Shown here piece by piece: positions 37,191-53,606 of a stretch of 64,000 nt of DNA. The notes below the pieces were generated by a model. That model worked only from the letters and a program-made list of their open reading frames with translations, ran no database searches and had not been told where the DNA came from. The stretch is from Hydractinia symbiolongicarpus (Eukaryota; Cnidaria; Hydrozoa; Anthoathecata; Hydractiniidae). The stretch spans positions 7,938,001 through 8,002,000 of the forward strand of contig NC_079883.1 in NCBI RefSeq assembly GCF_029227915.1, given 5' to 3'. Position 1 is the first letter of the stretch. Each line of letters opens with the position of its first letter. The translations under genes were made by a program, and so were the position numbers.

Positions 37191-37474
37191 AACTGCGATT
37201 TGATTTGTAAGTTAATACAAAAACGTACGAATATTTAACGTAAGTGTTAACGAAATAAACTTTACTCGTTTTTTCATCATAAAAATAGGATCGAAATCAT
37301 GTTTTTTTAACCAATCATAATTAAGTATTAAACAAAAGATTTTTTTTTTAACCAATTAAATTGCGTATCGGCGTTTTCGGATCGAATTCGATCCGATTTT
37401 TTTACTTATAAACAAAAAGTTTTGACTTGCAGTTTAATGCTTATTTACAAGTTAAGTAGCAAAAATTTTTAACC

Positions 37475-37879
37475 ATGTCTGACGCAGCAGCTAAAGGAGG
37501 AAAACAGGCACCTAAAGTAGCCAAGAAAGGTGAAAAAAGAGCCGGCAAAAAAGGAGGAAAGATTGGTGGAACTGGTGAAAAGAAACGCAAGAGAAAGAGA
37601 AAGGAAAGTTATGCTATTTACATCTACAATGTTTTGAAACAAGTTCACCCAGATGTCGGAGTTTCAAGCAAAGCTATGAGCATCATGAACTCATTTGTCA
37701 ACGACATCTTTGAGCGCATTGCTTCCGAAGCTTCGCGTTTGGCTCTTCAAAACAAAAAGTCGACCATCTCTTCTCGTGAAATTCAAACCGCAGTACGTCT
37801 TCTCTTGCCTGGAGAACTTGCAAAACACGCAGTCAGTGAAGGAACAAAAGCCGTCACAAAATACACAAGCAGCAAGTAA
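37475..37879 (+). CDS. H2B: Histone H2B (R8)
   Basis: Protein identical to R1. Stem-loop at 37903-37918. Confidence 0.98.
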   Translation: MSDAAAKGGKQAPKVAKKGEKRAGKKGGKIGGTGEKKRKRKRKESYAIYIYNVLKQVHPDVGVSSKAMSIMNSFVNDIFERIASEASRLALQNKKSTISSREIQTAVRLLLPGELAKHAVSEGTKAVTKYTSSK

Positions 37880-38341
37880 ACCAACGTCTACCAAACACAA
37901 ACGGTCTTTTTTAAGACCACACATCTTTAAAAAAACATTTACTTGGCGTCACTACAAGTTAACCGAAGTTAATAAAACTTCTAAATAATGTGCTTAAGAA
38001 CACTAGCCTACATTTAAAATACTTCCCCATGTGTGTGTGTGGATTAGCTTCACTTTTCATACGTATTATTAGCTGTACTTGCAGAAAAGACAAGTACATT
38101 GATCCATGTTATTGCTTACATTTAACTTAACCCAGCTTTTCACGGAAACACTCCCAGGCAAATTAACCCTACAAAGTATTTCTAAATTTTTTTTGTGTCA
38201 TATATGACATAGTATCGTATAGCAATAAATGTAACTGTGACAAGACTTTACACATTGTGTAATTTGGAAGCGTGCACAAAGTAATGTTTTAAAAGATTTG
38301 TGGCTATAAAAATAGCCGTTTTTGTTGAGCAATGACAACGC

Positions 38342-38698
<357 letters not shown>

Positions 38699-39176
38699 TT
38701 AACAGAATTCAGACAGCTTTAAAAAGAGGCCATAAAATTACCTACTGCTCGTGGAAACACCCTAATTAACCAATAGAGTTGCGTCATTACAAAATGTTCC
38801 GAACATTTTGTACATTTTTTTAAGTAAAACTGTAGTTTTTTTAAAAATTCGTGGTCTTAATGTTTCAGTAAGGCAATAAATTTGGCATCGTTGGAATTCG
38901 CCAAACCTTCTGCTACTTACTAAAAAAAAAAAAAGTCAAAAGCTTTTGTGTATCAGAAGATACAGCCGTTTTCCCGTAGCCAAAAAACACAGATTTTATA
39001 AAAATGTTAAAGTAATGAGCGTAATGTCATTATGCAGCCAATCAGAAATTACTTTCTTAGCACCAATCAAATGGTTTGTTTTGAACCTTAGCTGTCAATC
39101 AATATGAGAAATAAAACTTTGGCGCGATAGTGCATTTTAGACCGTCTTGTGTATCCGTACTACATCGACTTCTTAA

Positions 39177-39590
<414 letters not shown>

Positions 39591-39951
39591 GCATCTTACC
39601 AAACAAAAAACGGCTATTTTTATAGCCACACATCCATAAAAAATATTACGGCTAGCTTTTTATATCAAACTTTGTTCTGCTTTCTGTTTAAATTTTATGC
39701 TACATAAAAATTTTATGCTACATAAAGTTTGACAATGTTAAAAATATGAAGGGCAAGAAAAGTAAAAGCAAGAAAATAAGAAATTTAAAAACGAAAATAC
39801 TTAAACTTAGGGAATCTAATCTTAAAATTACTCTTTTTTAACTGTTTAAGTGACTTAAACAAGTTTAACTTTGTACCAAGATAATGTTTTTTTGTAAATG
39901 TGTGGCTATAAAAATAGCCGTTTGTTAATGTAATAGCCAGATACACACAAA

Positions 39952-40503
39952 TTATTTTTTTGCGGTCTTCTTTGCTGCCTTTTTGGGAGTCTTTTTGACC
40001 TTCTTTGCTGCAGGTTTTTTAGCAACAGGCTTCTTTGTGGGTTTCTTAGCTGCTGGTTTCTTAGCCGAGGCTTTCTTTGTGGCAGGCTTCTTTGCTGCTT
40101 TCTTTGGCGTGCTCTTCTTTGCTGGCTTCTTTTTTGGTGTACTTTTCTTTGCAGTAGGCTTCTTTGCCGTTGGCTTTTTTGCTGCGGCCTTTTTCTTAGG
40201 TTTTTCTTTTTTTACCTGACCTAGCTTGAATGATCCAGAAGCACCAGTGCCTTTAGTTTGAATCAAATCGCCTGATGTTACTCCTCGTTTAAGAGCCATT
40301 TTCAGATGATGATCTGAGTTTTCAGCAACTTTGTAATTTGCATGAATATATTTTGTAATAGCTTGGCGAGATGAACCACCGCGTTCCTTTAGGGTAGCGA
40401 TAGCAGCCTTGATCATGTCCACATATTTAGGGTGATCAGCTGTCTTCTTTGCAGCAGGTTTCTTCTTGGGTGCGATTTTCTTTGGAGAAGCTGCTTCACT
40501 CAT
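39952..40503 (-). CDS. H1: Histone H1 (R9)
   Basis: 183 residues, identical to R1. Stem-loop at 39904-39919. Confidence 0.97.
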   Translation of the reverse strand: MSEAASPKKIAPKKKPAAKKTADHPKYVDMIKAAIATLKERGGSSRQAITKYIHANYKVAENSDHHLKMALKRGVTSGDLIQTKGTGASGSFKLGQVKKEKPKKKAAAKKPTAKKPTAKKSTPKKKPAKKSTPKKAAKKPATKKASAKKPAAKKPTKKPVAKKPAAKKVKKTPKKAAKKTAKK

Positions 40504-41082
40504 TTTTAATGTTTTCTTACAACAATCCAACGATAAACGATGCTTGTTATCACAGTAGAAGTATACTAAACATTACCGTGTAAATGAGATATAATTTAAG
40601 ACGGTGCGAAGTATGCGGACGTAAAAGTACCACTCCCGGGAATTGATTTGGCGCGAAAACAGAAATGTGTGTTTCTGTACATCGTATAATGTCCGTTTTG
40701 GGAGCCGCGACTATGCGAAAGCATGTTAATTTTTATTTGTAGCACGACGCAATAGTCTGAAAGAGAAGCTGCTGGAGTTTGAGGTCTTCAGCATTACATC
40801 TACTCTGTTAATTTGGGCTTCTTCCGCGCCCGTGTTAGGATTTTCATAAAGCGTTCTTTGGTTTGCGTTGCGTATGTCGGCCTACATCATCGACACGGCC
40901 TGTTTCCGGCTATTAGGAGCAATTCATATATTGGGCACTGCGTTTCGACTTTTTTATTAGACCACAGTAAAAAAATTCACTCACAGAAGTCCCTTTCTTT
41001 CATGGCTACAAACACGAAGAATTCTGTCGTAAGTAAAACGAATGCGCAAGCCAAAATAACGATGGGGCGAAGTCATAAGCAT

Positions 41083-41155
41083 CGCCCTGTGGCCCAATGG
41101 ATAAGGCATCTGACTACGAATCAGGGGATTCCAGGTTCGACTCCTGGCAGGGTCG
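41083..41155 (+). tRNA. tRNA-Arg: tRNA-Arg(ACG) (R9)
   Basis: Identical to R1. Confidence 0.88.
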
Positions 41156-41477
41156 CACTGTCGCATTTCGGCTGCATGGTCTACTGTGTAACGCGCGCGC
41201 ACGTTCTGGCGTAATGCGTTGATAAACGGAATGTACGCAGTCATATTGGAAAGTAATATCACGCACTTAGTATCGTCGCCTTTGTTAGCATTCATGTAAG
41301 TTACCATCCACTCGCTACAGTCGCTCTCCATCCTACGGCTAAATCAACAGCCGTGATTTTTACTATGTCGCCGTCCATCCGTACGCGGTGACAGTTGTAA
41401 GCTTTACAGTAACGTGACATGCTCCACAAGCAGTTACGGTGTGTGGACGATGCCTATCATGGCAACGCTTGTTCTTT

Positions 41478-41664
41478 ATCGCTTCTCGGCCTAATGGCTA
41501 AGATCAAGTGTAGTATCTGTTCTTATCAGTTTAATATCTGGTAGGCCATTCTCTGAATGGTCAGTATATTAATCTGATTTTTGGCCTTGGGTCATGGAGG
41601 TGGATTCATTCACGCCGTGACCACGGGTTGCCTTGGTGTTGCACTATTACCGATGGCGGCCCAC
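41478..41664 (+). ncRNA. U2: U2 snRNA (R9)
   Basis: Identical to R1 as read. Confidence 0.96.
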
Positions 41665-41854
41665 ATAAGCAATAAAAGAATAATAGCAGTCCTCTTTCCG
41701 ACGGCACTCTGCATAGTCTACGGCGGGAACAAAACGCGTACACTGGGGGAGAATACAGCCTATGCCCCGCGACACGGCAGTTTATAACACACTCAAGCCA
41801 CAAGCATTAACAAACTTTGAAGGGTACCCTCATGCTACGGTGCAGTTCCAACTC

Positions 41855-42019
41855 ATACTTACCTGACGGGGAAGTAAAGACTGATCAATGAGGGTTTTCT
41901 TCCAGAGTGAGGCTCTTGCATTGCACTACGCTTGGGCTGACCTCTGCGATTACTGCAAACGTCAGTAACTCGACCGTACAATTTCTGGTAGTGGGGGCCT
42001 GCGTCCGCGCTCGCCCCCT
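41855..42019 (+). ncRNA. U1: U1 snRNA (R9)
   Basis: Identical to R1 as read. Confidence 0.95.
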
Positions 42020-42368
42020 CCTTAAGTCAAAATGAATGAGCTTAGAAAAGTTGCGCGGCCAAATGTCGGTGGTGACTTAAACGCTAAGGTAAAACCTCGC
42101 TTGGCTGTTACGAAACGTGATTGCGATATAAGTCCTCGGAAGGCGGCGGAATTTTATTTTATTTGCCATTCCGTCAGGGTTATTGGATGATCGGCAATAG
42201 ATCGAGTTTGTATGCATTTGAAAGCTCTTTTTTCTCGTACTATCACCTGAAAATGTCGTAGGAAAATGTCATAGGAAACACTTTCAACAACCGCCACGTT
42301 CCTTAATTGTTATAACAAGAAATATATCACAGCACCATTGAAATGAAAAGGCAACAAATGAAAATGAA

Positions 42369-42488
42369 AAGCCTACGACACCGGGAGTTCCCAGGCGGTC
42401 CCCCATCCAAGTACTATCCCGGCCCGACGATGCTTAACTTCCGTGATCAGACGAGAACGGGTGTGTTCATCGTGGTATGGCCGTAGAC
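42369..42488 (-). rRNA. 5S rRNA: 5S ribosomal RNA (R9)
   Basis: Identical to R1 as read. Confidence 0.98.
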
Positions 42489-42685
42489 ATTAGTAGGGGC
42501 AAATACGTGCAATTTATTTTGACGTTGTGATCAAATTTTTTTATTTAATTTCTTTGAGTTACTTAGGACAAGGCGTATGCATGGATTATCTATTAGACTT
42601 TAAGGTTATAGTTTTGTGAAAAAAACAATGTTTTTTTAAAGATGTGTGGCTATAAAAATAGCCGTTGTTTTCTGAGTGTAGCGGT

Positions 42686-43066
42686 TTACTTCTTCTGTCC
42701 TTTGTCGTTCTTCTTTGGGAGTAAGACAGCTTGAATGTTTGGCAAAACACCACCAGCTGCAATGGTTACACCGCTCAAAAGTTTGTTTAATTCTTCATCA
42801 TTACGAACAGCCAATTGTAAATGTCTTGGAATAATCCTAGCTTTTTTGTTGTCTCTTGCTGCGTTACCAGCCAACTCCAATATCTCAGCAGATAAATATT
42901 CCAAGACGGCTGCTAAGTAAACTGGTGCTCCAGATCCAATTCGGTTAGCATAGTGCCCTCTACGAAGGAATCTATGCACTCTACCGACTGGAAATTGAAG
43001 TCCAGCTCTTGAGGATCTTGTCTTGGCTTTAGCCTTAGCTTTTCCACCTTTTCCACGTCCAGACAT
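42686..43066 (-). CDS. H2A: Histone H2A (R9)
   Basis: Protein identical to R1. Stem-loop at 42648-42663. Confidence 0.98.
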   Translation of the reverse strand: MSGRGKGGKAKAKAKTRSSRAGLQFPVGRVHRFLRRGHYANRIGSGAPVYLAAVLEYLSAEILELAGNAARDNKKARIIPRHLQLAVRNDEELNKLLSGVTIAAGGVLPNIQAVLLPKKNDKGQKK

Positions 43067-43350
43067 AACTGCGATTTGATTTGTAAGTTAATACAAAAAC
43101 GTACGAATATTTAACGTAAGTGTTAACGAAATAAACTTTACTCGTTTTTTCATCATAAAAATAGGATCGAAATCATGTTTTTTTAACCAATCATAATTAA
43201 GTATTAAACAAAAGATTTTTTTTTTAACCAATTAAATTGCGTATCGGCGTTTTCGGATCGAATTCGATCCGATTTTTTTACTTATAAACAAAAAGTTTTG
43301 ACTTGCAGTTTAATGCTTATTTACAAGTTAAGTAGCAAAAATTTTTAACC

Positions 43351-43755
43351 ATGTCTGACGCAGCAGCTAAAGGAGGAAAACAGGCACCTAAAGTAGCCAA
43401 GAAAGGTGAAAAAAGAGCCGGCAAAAAAGGAGGAAAGATTGGTGGAACTGGTGAAAAGAAACGCAAGAGAAAGAGAAAGGAAAGTTATGCTATTTACATC
43501 TACAATGTTTTGAAACAAGTTCACCCAGATGTCGGAGTTTCAAGCAAAGCTATGAGCATCATGAACTCATTTGTCAACGACATCTTTGAGCGCATTGCTT
43601 CCGAAGCTTCGCGTTTGGCTCTTCAAAACAAAAAGTCGACCATCTCTTCTCGTGAAATTCAAACCGCAGTACGTCTTCTCTTGCCTGGAGAACTTGCAAA
43701 ACACGCAGTCAGTGAAGGAACAAAAGCCGTCACAAAATACACAAGCAGCAAGTAA
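43351..43755 (+). CDS. H2B: Histone H2B (R9)
   Basis: Protein identical to R1. Stem-loop at 43779-43794. Confidence 0.98.
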   Translation: MSDAAAKGGKQAPKVAKKGEKRAGKKGGKIGGTGEKKRKRKRKESYAIYIYNVLKQVHPDVGVSSKAMSIMNSFVNDIFERIASEASRLALQNKKSTISSREIQTAVRLLLPGELAKHAVSEGTKAVTKYTSSK

Positions 43756-44217
43756 ACCAACGTCTACCAAACACAAACGGTCTTTTTTAAGACCACACAT
43801 CTTTAAAAAAACATTTACTTGGCGTCACTACAAGTTAACCGAAGTTAATAAAACTTCTAAATAATGTGCTTAAGAACACTAGCCTACATTTAAAATACTT
43901 CCCCATGTGTGTGTGTGGATTAGCTTCACTTTTCATACGTATTATTAGCTGTACTTGCAGAAAAGACAAGTACATTGATCCATGTTATTGCTTACATTTA
44001 ACTTAACCCAGCTTTTCACGGAAACACTCCCAGGCAAATTAACCCTACAAAGTATTTCTAAATTTTTTTTGTGTCATATATGACATAGTATCGTATAGCA
44101 ATAAATGTAACTGTGACAAGACTTTACACATTGTGTAATTTGGAAGCGTGCACAAAGTAATGTTTTAAAAGATTTGTGGCTATAAAAATAGCCGTTTTTG
44201 TTGAGCAATGACAACGC

Positions 44218-44574
<357 letters not shown>

Positions 44575-45052
44575 TTAACAGAATTCAGACAGCTTTAAAA
44601 AGAGGCCATAAAATTACCTACTGCTCGTGGAAACACCCTAATTAACCAATAGAGTTGCGTCATTACAAAATGTTCCGAACATTTTGTACATTTTTTTAAG
44701 TAAAACTGTAGTTTTTTTAAAAATTCGTGGTCTTAATGTTTCAGTAAGGCAATAAATTTGGCATCGTTGGAATTCGCCAAACCTTCTGCTACTTACTAAA
44801 AAAAAAAAAAGTCAAAAGCTTTTGTGTATCAGAAGATACAGCCGTTTTCCCGTAGCCAAAAAACACAGATTTTATAAAAATGTTAAAGTAATGAGCGTAA
44901 TGTCATTATGCAGCCAATCAGAAATTACTTTCTTAGCACCAATCAAATGGTTTGTTTTGAACCTTAGCTGTCAATCAATATGAGAAATAAAACTTTGGCG
45001 CGATAGTGCATTTTAGACCGTCTTGTGTATCCGTACTACATCGACTTCTTAA

Positions 45053-45466
<414 letters not shown>

Positions 45467-45827
45467 GCATCTTACCAAACAAAAAACGGCTATTTTTATA
45501 GCCACACATCCATAAAAAATATTACGGCTAGCTTTTTATATCAAACTTTGTTCTGCTTTCTGTTTAAATTTTATGCTACATAAAAATTTTATGCTACATA
45601 AAGTTTGACAATGTTAAAAATATGAAGGGCAAGAAAAGTAAAAGCAAGAAAATAAGAAATTTAAAAACGAAAATACTTAAACTTAGGGAATCTAATCTTA
45701 AAATTACTCTTTTTTAACTGTTTAAGTGACTTAAACAAGTTTAACTTTGTACCAAGATAATGTTTTTTTGTAAATGTGTGGCTATAAAAATAGCCGTTTG
45801 TTAATGTAATAGCCAGATACACACAAA

Positions 45828-46379
45828 TTATTTTTTTGCGGTCTTCTTTGCTGCCTTTTTGGGAGTCTTTTTGACCTTCTTTGCTGCAGGTTTTTTAGCA
45901 ACAGGCTTCTTTGTGGGTTTCTTAGCTGCTGGTTTCTTAGCCGAGGCTTTCTTTGTGGCAGGCTTCTTTGCTGCTTTCTTTGGCGTGCTCTTCTTTGCTG
46001 GCTTCTTTTTTGGTGTACTTTTCTTTGCAGTAGGCTTCTTTGCCGTTGGCTTTTTTGCTGCGGCCTTTTTCTTAGGTTTTTCTTTTTTTACCTGACCTAG
46101 CTTGAATGATCCAGAAGCACCAGTGCCTTTAGTTTGAATCAAATCGCCTGATGTTACTCCTCGTTTAAGAGCCATTTTCAGATGATGATCTGAGTTTTCA
46201 GCAACTTTGTAATTTGCATGAATATATTTTGTAATAGCTTGGCGAGATGAACCACCGCGTTCCTTTAGGGTAGCGATAGCAGCCTTGATCATGTCCACAT
46301 ATTTAGGGTGATCAGCTGTCTTCTTTGCAGCAGGTTTCTTCTTGGGTGCGATTTTCTTTGGAGAAGCTGCTTCACTCAT
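45828..46379 (-). CDS. H1: Histone H1 (R10)
   Basis: 183 residues, identical to R1. Stem-loop at 45780-45795. Confidence 0.97.
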   Translation of the reverse strand: MSEAASPKKIAPKKKPAAKKTADHPKYVDMIKAAIATLKERGGSSRQAITKYIHANYKVAENSDHHLKMALKRGVTSGDLIQTKGTGASGSFKLGQVKKEKPKKKAAAKKPTAKKPTAKKSTPKKKPAKKSTPKKAAKKPATKKASAKKPAAKKPTKKPVAKKPAAKKVKKTPKKAAKKTAKK

Positions 46380-46958
46380 TTTTAATGTTTTCTTACAACA
46401 ATCCAACGATAAACGATGCTTGTTATCACAGTAGAAGTATACTAAACATTACCGTGTAAATGAGATATAATTTAAGACGGTGCGAAGTATGCGGACGTAA
46501 AAGTACCACTCCCGGGAATTGATTTGGCGCGAAAACAGAAATGTGTGTTTCTGTACATCGTATAATGTCCGTTTTGGGAGCCGCGACTATGCGAAAGCAT
46601 GTTAATTTTTATTTGTAGCACGACGCAATAGTCTGAAAGAGAAGCTGCTGGAGTTTGAGGTCTTCAGCATTACATCTACTCTGTTAATTTGGGCTTCTTC
46701 CGCGCCCGTGTTAGGATTTTCATAAAGCGTTCTTTGGTTTGCGTTGCGTATGTCGGCCTACATCATCGACACGGCCTGTTTCCGGCTATTAGGAGCAATT
46801 CATATATTGGGCACTGCGTTTCGACTTTTTTATTAGACCACAGTAAAAAAATTCACTCACAGAAGTCCCTTTCTTTCATGGCTACAAACACGAAGAATTC
46901 TGTCGTAAGTAAAACGAATGCGCAAGCCAAAATAACGATGGGGCGAAGTCATAAGCAT

Positions 46959-47031
46959 CGCCCTGTGGCCCAATGGATAAGGCATCTGACTACGAATCAG
47001 GGGATTCCAGGTTCGACTCCTGGCAGGGTCG
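46959..47031 (+). tRNA. tRNA-Arg: tRNA-Arg(ACG) (R10)
   Basis: Identical to R1. Confidence 0.88.
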
Positions 47032-47353
47032 CACTGTCGCATTTCGGCTGCATGGTCTACTGTGTAACGCGCGCGCACGTTCTGGCGTAATGCGTTGATA
47101 AACGGAATGTACGCAGTCATATTGGAAAGTAATATCACGCACTTAGTATCGTCGCCTTTGTTAGCATTCATGTAAGTTACCATCCACTCGCTACAGTCGC
47201 TCTCCATCCTACGGCTAAATCAACAGCCGTGATTTTTACTATGTCGCCGTCCATCCGTACGCGGTGACAGTTGTAAGCTTTACAGTAACGTGACATGCTC
47301 CACAAGCAGTTACGGTGTGTGGACGATGCCTATCATGGCAACGCTTGTTCTTT

Positions 47354-47540
47354 ATCGCTTCTCGGCCTAATGGCTAAGATCAAGTGTAGTATCTGTTCTT
47401 ATCAGTTTAATATCTGGTAGGCCATTCTCTGAATGGTCAGTATATTAATCTGATTTTTGGCCTTGGGTCATGGAGGTGGATTCATTCACGCCGTGACCAC
47501 GGGTTGCCTTGGTGTTGCACTATTACCGATGGCGGCCCAC
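47354..47540 (+). ncRNA. U2: U2 snRNA (R10)
   Basis: Identical to R1 as read. Confidence 0.96.
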
Positions 47541-47730
47541 ATAAGCAATAAAAGAATAATAGCAGTCCTCTTTCCGACGGCACTCTGCATAGTCTACGGC
47601 GGGAACAAAACGCGTACACTGGGGGAGAATACAGCCTATGCCCCGCGACACGGCAGTTTATAACACACTCAAGCCACAAGCATTAACAAACTTAGAAGGG
47701 TACCCTCATGCTACGGTGCAGTTCCAACTC

Positions 47731-47895
47731 ATACTTACCTGACGGGGAAGTAAAGACTGATCAATGAGGGTTTTCTTCCAGAGTGAGGCTCTTGCATTGC
47801 ACTACGCTTGGGCTGACCTCTGCGATTACTGCAAACGTCAGTAACTCGACCGTACAATTTCTGGTAGTGGGGGCCTGCGTCCGCGCTCGCCCCCT
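47731..47895 (+). ncRNA. U1: U1 snRNA (R10)
   Basis: RNA identical to R1. The T to A change at 47694 (-37) falls outside the proximal element. Confidence 0.95.
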
Positions 47896-48244
47896 CCTTA
47901 AGTCAAAATGAATGAGCTTAGAAAAGTTGCGCGGCCAAATGTCGGTGGTGACTTAAACGCTAAGGTAAAACCTCGCTTGGCTGTTACGAAACGTGATTGC
48001 GATATAAGTCCTCGGAAGGCGGCGGAATTTTATTTTATTTGCCATTCCGTCAGGGTTATTGGATGATCGGCAATAGATCGAGTTTGTATGCATTTGAAAG
48101 CTCTTTTTTCTCGTACTATCACCTGAAAATGTCGTAGGAAAATGTCATAGGAAACACTTTCAACAACCGCCACGTTCCTTAATTGTTATAACAAGAAATA
48201 TATCACAGCACCATTGAAATGAAAAGGCAACAAATGAAAATGAA

Positions 48245-48364
48245 AAGCCTACGACACCGGGAGTTCCCAGGCGGTCCCCCATCCAAGTACTATCCCGGCC
48301 CGACGATGCTTAACTTCCGTGATCAGACGAGAACGGGTGTGTTCATCGTGGTATGGCCGTAGAC
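48245..48364 (-). rRNA. 5S rRNA: 5S ribosomal RNA (R10)
   Basis: Identical to R1 as read. Confidence 0.98.
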
Positions 48365-48561
48365 ATTAGTAGGGGCAAATACGTGCAATTTATTTTGACG
48401 TTGTGATCAAATTTTTTTATTTAATTTCTTTGAGTTACTTAGGACAAGGCGTATGCATGGATTATCTATTAGACTTTAAGGTTATAGTTTTGTGAAAAAA
48501 ACAATGTTTTTTTAAAGATGTGTGGCTATAAAAATAGCCGTTGTTTTCTGAGTGTAGCGGT

Positions 48562-48942
48562 TTACTTCTTCTGTCCTTTGTCGTTCTTCTTTGGGAGTAA
48601 GACAGCTTGAATGTTTGGCAAAACACCACCAGCTGCAATGGTTACACCGCTCAAAAGTTTGTTTAATTCTTCATCATTACGAACAGCCAATTGTAAATGT
48701 CTTGGAATAATCCTAGCTTTTTTGTTGTCTCTTGCTGCGTTACCAGCCAACTCCAATATCTCAGCAGATAAATATTCCAAGACGGCTGCTAAGTAAACTG
48801 GTGCTCCAGATCCAATTCGGTTAGCATAGTGCCCTCTACGAAGGAATCTATGCACTCTACCGACTGGAAATTGAAGTCCAGCTCTTGAGGATCTTGTCTT
48901 GGCTTTAGCCTTAGCTTTTCCACCTTTTCCACGTCCAGACAT
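48562..48942 (-). CDS. H2A: Histone H2A (R10)
   Basis: Protein identical to R1. Stem-loop at 48524-48539. Confidence 0.98.
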   Translation of the reverse strand: MSGRGKGGKAKAKAKTRSSRAGLQFPVGRVHRFLRRGHYANRIGSGAPVYLAAVLEYLSAEILELAGNAARDNKKARIIPRHLQLAVRNDEELNKLLSGVTIAAGGVLPNIQAVLLPKKNDKGQKK

Positions 48943-49226
48943 AACTGCGATTTGATTTGTAAGTTAATACAAAAACGTACGAATATTTAACGTAAGTGTT
49001 AACGAAATAAACTTTACTCGTTTTTTCATCATAAAAATAGGATCGAAATCATGTTTTTTTAACCAATCATAATTAAGTATTAAACAAAAGATTTTTTTTT
49101 TAACCAATTAAATTGCGTATCGGCGTTTTCGGATCGAATTCGATCCGATTTTTTTACTTATAAACAAAAAGTTTTGACTTGCAGTTTAATGCTTATTTAC
49201 AAGTTAAGTAGCAAAAATTTTTAACC

Positions 49227-49631
49227 ATGTCTGACGCAGCAGCTAAAGGAGGAAAACAGGCACCTAAAGTAGCCAAGAAAGGTGAAAAAAGAGCCGGCAA
49301 AAAAGGAGGAAAGATTGGTGGAACTGGTGAAAAGAAACGCAAGAGAAAGAGAAAGGAAAGTTATGCTATTTACATCTACAATGTTTTGAAACAAGTTCAC
49401 CCAGATGTCGGAGTTTCAAGCAAAGCTATGAGCATCATGAACTCATTTGTCAACGACATCTTTGAGCGCATTGCTTCCGAAGCTTCGCGTTTGGCTCTTC
49501 AAAACAAAAAGTCGACCATCTCTTCTCGTGAAATTCAAACCGCAGTACGTCTTCTCTTGCCTGGAGAACTTGCAAAACACGCAGTCAGTGAAGGAACAAA
49601 AGCCGTCACAAAATACACAAGCAGCAAGTAA
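49227..49631 (+). CDS. H2B: Histone H2B (R10)
   Basis: Protein identical to R1. Stem-loop at 49655-49670. Confidence 0.98.
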   Translation: MSDAAAKGGKQAPKVAKKGEKRAGKKGGKIGGTGEKKRKRKRKESYAIYIYNVLKQVHPDVGVSSKAMSIMNSFVNDIFERIASEASRLALQNKKSTISSREIQTAVRLLLPGELAKHAVSEGTKAVTKYTSSK

Positions 49632-50093
49632 ACCAACGTCTACCAAACACAAACGGTCTTTTTTAAGACCACACATCTTTAAAAAAACATTTACTTGGCG
49701 TCACTACAAGTTAACCGAAGTTAATAAAACTTCTAAATAATGTGCTTAAGAACACTAGCCTACATTTAAAATACTTCCCCATGTGTGTGTGTGGATTAGC
49801 TTCACTTTTCATACGTATTATTAGCTGTACTTGCAGAAAAGACAAGTACATTGATCCATGTTATTGCTTACATTTAACTTAACCCAGCTTTTCACGGAAA
49901 CACTCCCAGGCAAATTAACCCTACAAAGTATTTCTAAATTTTTTTTGTGTCATATATGACATAGTATCGTATAGCAATAAATGTAACTGTGACAAGACTT
50001 TACACATTGTGTAATTTGGAAGCGTGCACAAAGTAATGTTTTAAAAGATTTGTGGCTATAAAAATAGCCGTTTTTGTTGAGCAATGACAACGC

Positions 50094-50450
<357 letters not shown>

Positions 50451-50928
50451 TTAACAGAATTCAGACAGCTTTAAAAAGAGGCCATAAAATTACCTACTGC
50501 TCGTGGAAACACCCTAATTAACCAATAGAGTTGCGTCATTACAAAATGTTCCGAACATTTTGTACATTTTTTTAAGTAAAACTGTAGTTTTTTTAAAAAT
50601 TCGTGGTCTTAATGTTTCAGTAAGGCAATAAATTTGGCATCGTTGGAATTCGCCAAACCTTCTGCTACTTACTAAAAAAAAAAAAAGTCAAAAGCTTTTG
50701 TGTATCAGAAGATACAGCCGTTTTCCCGTAGCCAAAAAACACAGATTTTATAAAAATGTTAAAGTAATGAGCGTAATGTCATTATGCAGCCAATCAGAAA
50801 TTACTTTCTTAGCACCAATCAAATGGTTTGTTTTGAACCTTAGCTGTCAATCAATATGAGAAATAAAACTTTGGCGCGATAGTGCATTTTAGACCGTCTT
50901 GTGTATCCGTACTACATCGACTTCTTAA

Positions 50929-51342
<414 letters not shown>

Positions 51343-51703
51343 GCATCTTACCAAACAAAAAACGGCTATTTTTATAGCCACACATCCATAAAAAATATTA
51401 CGGCTAGCTTTTTATATCAAACTTTGTTCTGCTTTCTGTTTAAATTTTATGCTACATAAAAATTTTATGCTACATAAAGTTTGACAATGTTAAAAATATG
51501 AAGGGCAAGAAAAGTAAAAGCAAGAAAATAAGAAATTTAAAAACGAAAATACTTAAACTTAGGGAATCTAATCTTAAAATTACTCTTTTTTAACTGTTTA
51601 AGTGACTTAAACAAGTTTAACTTTGTACCAAGATAATGTTTTTTTGTAAATGTGTGGCTATAAAAATAGCCGTTTGTTAATGTAATAGCCAGATACACAC
51701 AAA

Positions 51704-52255
51704 TTATTTTTTTGCGGTCTTCTTTGCTGCCTTTTTGGGAGTCTTTTTGACCTTCTTTGCTGCAGGTTTTTTAGCAACAGGCTTCTTTGTGGGTTTCTTA
51801 GCTGCTGGTTTCTTAGCCGAGGCTTTCTTTGTGGCAGGCTTCTTTGCTGCTTTCTTTGGCGTGCTCTTCTTTGCTGGCTTCTTTTTTGGTGTACTTTTCT
51901 TTGCAGTAGGCTTCTTTGCCGTTGGCTTTTTTGCTGCGGCCTTTTTCTTAGGTTTTTCTTTTTTTACCTGACCTAGCTTGAATGATCCAGAAGCACCAGT
52001 GCCTTTAGTTTGAATCAAATCGCCTGATGTTACTCCTCGTTTAAGAGCCATTTTCAGATGATGATCTGAGTTTTCAGCAACTTTGTAATTTGCATGAATA
52101 TATTTTGTAATAGCTTGGCGAGATGAACCACCGCGTTCCTTTAGGGTAGCGATAGCAGCCTTGATCATGTCCACATATTTAGGGTGATCAGCTGTCTTCT
52201 TTGCAGCAGGTTTCTTCTTGGGTGCGATTTTCTTTGGAGAAGCTGCTTCACTCAT
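51704..52255 (-). CDS. H1: Histone H1 (R11)
   Basis: 183 residues, identical to R1. Stem-loop at 51656-51671. Confidence 0.97.
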   Translation of the reverse strand: MSEAASPKKIAPKKKPAAKKTADHPKYVDMIKAAIATLKERGGSSRQAITKYIHANYKVAENSDHHLKMALKRGVTSGDLIQTKGTGASGSFKLGQVKKEKPKKKAAAKKPTAKKPTAKKSTPKKKPAKKSTPKKAAKKPATKKASAKKPAAKKPTKKPVAKKPAAKKVKKTPKKAAKKTAKK

Positions 52256-52834
52256 TTTTAATGTTTTCTTACAACAATCCAACGATAAACGATGCTTGTT
52301 ATCACAGTAGAAGTATACTAAACATTACCGTGTAAATGAGATATAATTTAAGACGGTGCGAAGTATGCGGACGTAAAAGTACCACTCCCGGGAATTGATT
52401 TGGCGCGAAAACAGAAATGTGTGTTTCTGTACATCGTATAATGTCCGTTTTGGGAGCCGCGACTATGCGAAAGCATGTTAATTTTTATTTGTAGCACGAC
52501 GCAATAGTCTGAAAGAGAAGCTGCTGGAGTTTGAGGTCTTCAGCATTACATCTACTCTGTTAATTTGGGCTTCTTCCGCGCCCGTGTTAGGATTTTCATA
52601 AAGCGTTCTTTGGTTTGCGTTGCGTATGTCGGCCTACATCATCGACACGGCCTGTTTCCGGCTATTAGGAGCAATTCATATATTGGGCACTGCGTTTCGA
52701 CTTTTTTATTAGACCACAGTAAAAAAATTCACTCACAGAAGTCCCTTTCTTTCATGGCTACAAACACGAAGAATTCTGTCGTAAGTAAAACGAATGCGCA
52801 AGCCAAAATAACGATGGGGCGAAGTCATAAGCAT

Positions 52835-52907
52835 CGCCCTGTGGCCCAATGGATAAGGCATCTGACTACGAATCAGGGGATTCCAGGTTCGACTCCTGGC
52901 AGGGTCG
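52835..52907 (+). tRNA. tRNA-Arg: tRNA-Arg(ACG) (R11)
   Basis: Identical to R1. Confidence 0.88.
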
Positions 52908-53229
52908 CACTGTCGCATTTCGGCTGCATGGTCTACTGTGTAACGCGCGCGCACGTTCTGGCGTAATGCGTTGATAAACGGAATGTACGCAGTCATATTG
53001 GAAAGTAATATCACGCACTTAGTATCGTCGCCTTTGTTAGCATTCATGTAAGTTACCATCCACTCGCTACAGTCGCTCTCCATCCTACGGCTAAATCAAC
53101 AGCCGTGATTTTTACTATGTCGCCGTCCATCCGTACGCGGTGACAGTTGTAAGCTTTACAGTAACGTGACATGCTCCACAAGCAGTTACGGTGTGTGGAC
53201 GATGCCTATCATGGCAACGCTTGTTCTTT

Positions 53230-53416
53230 ATCGCTTCTCGGCCTAATGGCTAAGATCAAGTGTAGTATCTGTTCTTATCAGTTTAATATCTGGTAGGCCA
53301 TTCTCTGAATGGTCAGTATATTAATCTGATTTTTGGCCTTGGGTCATGGAGGTGGATTCATTCACGCCGTGACCACGGGTTGCCTTGGTGTTGCACTATT
53401 ACCGATGGCGGCCCAC
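53230..53416 (+). ncRNA. U2: U2 snRNA (R11)
   Basis: Identical to R1 as read. Confidence 0.96.
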
Positions 53417-53606
53417 ATAAGCAATAAAAGAATAATAGCAGTCCTCTTTCCGACGGCACTCTGCATAGTCTACGGCGGGAACAAAACGCGTACACTGGGG
53501 GAGAATACAGCCTATGCCCCGCGACACGGCAGTTTATAACACACTCAAGCCACAAGCATTAACAAACTTTGAAGGGTACCCTCATGCTACGGTGCAGTTC
53601 CAACTC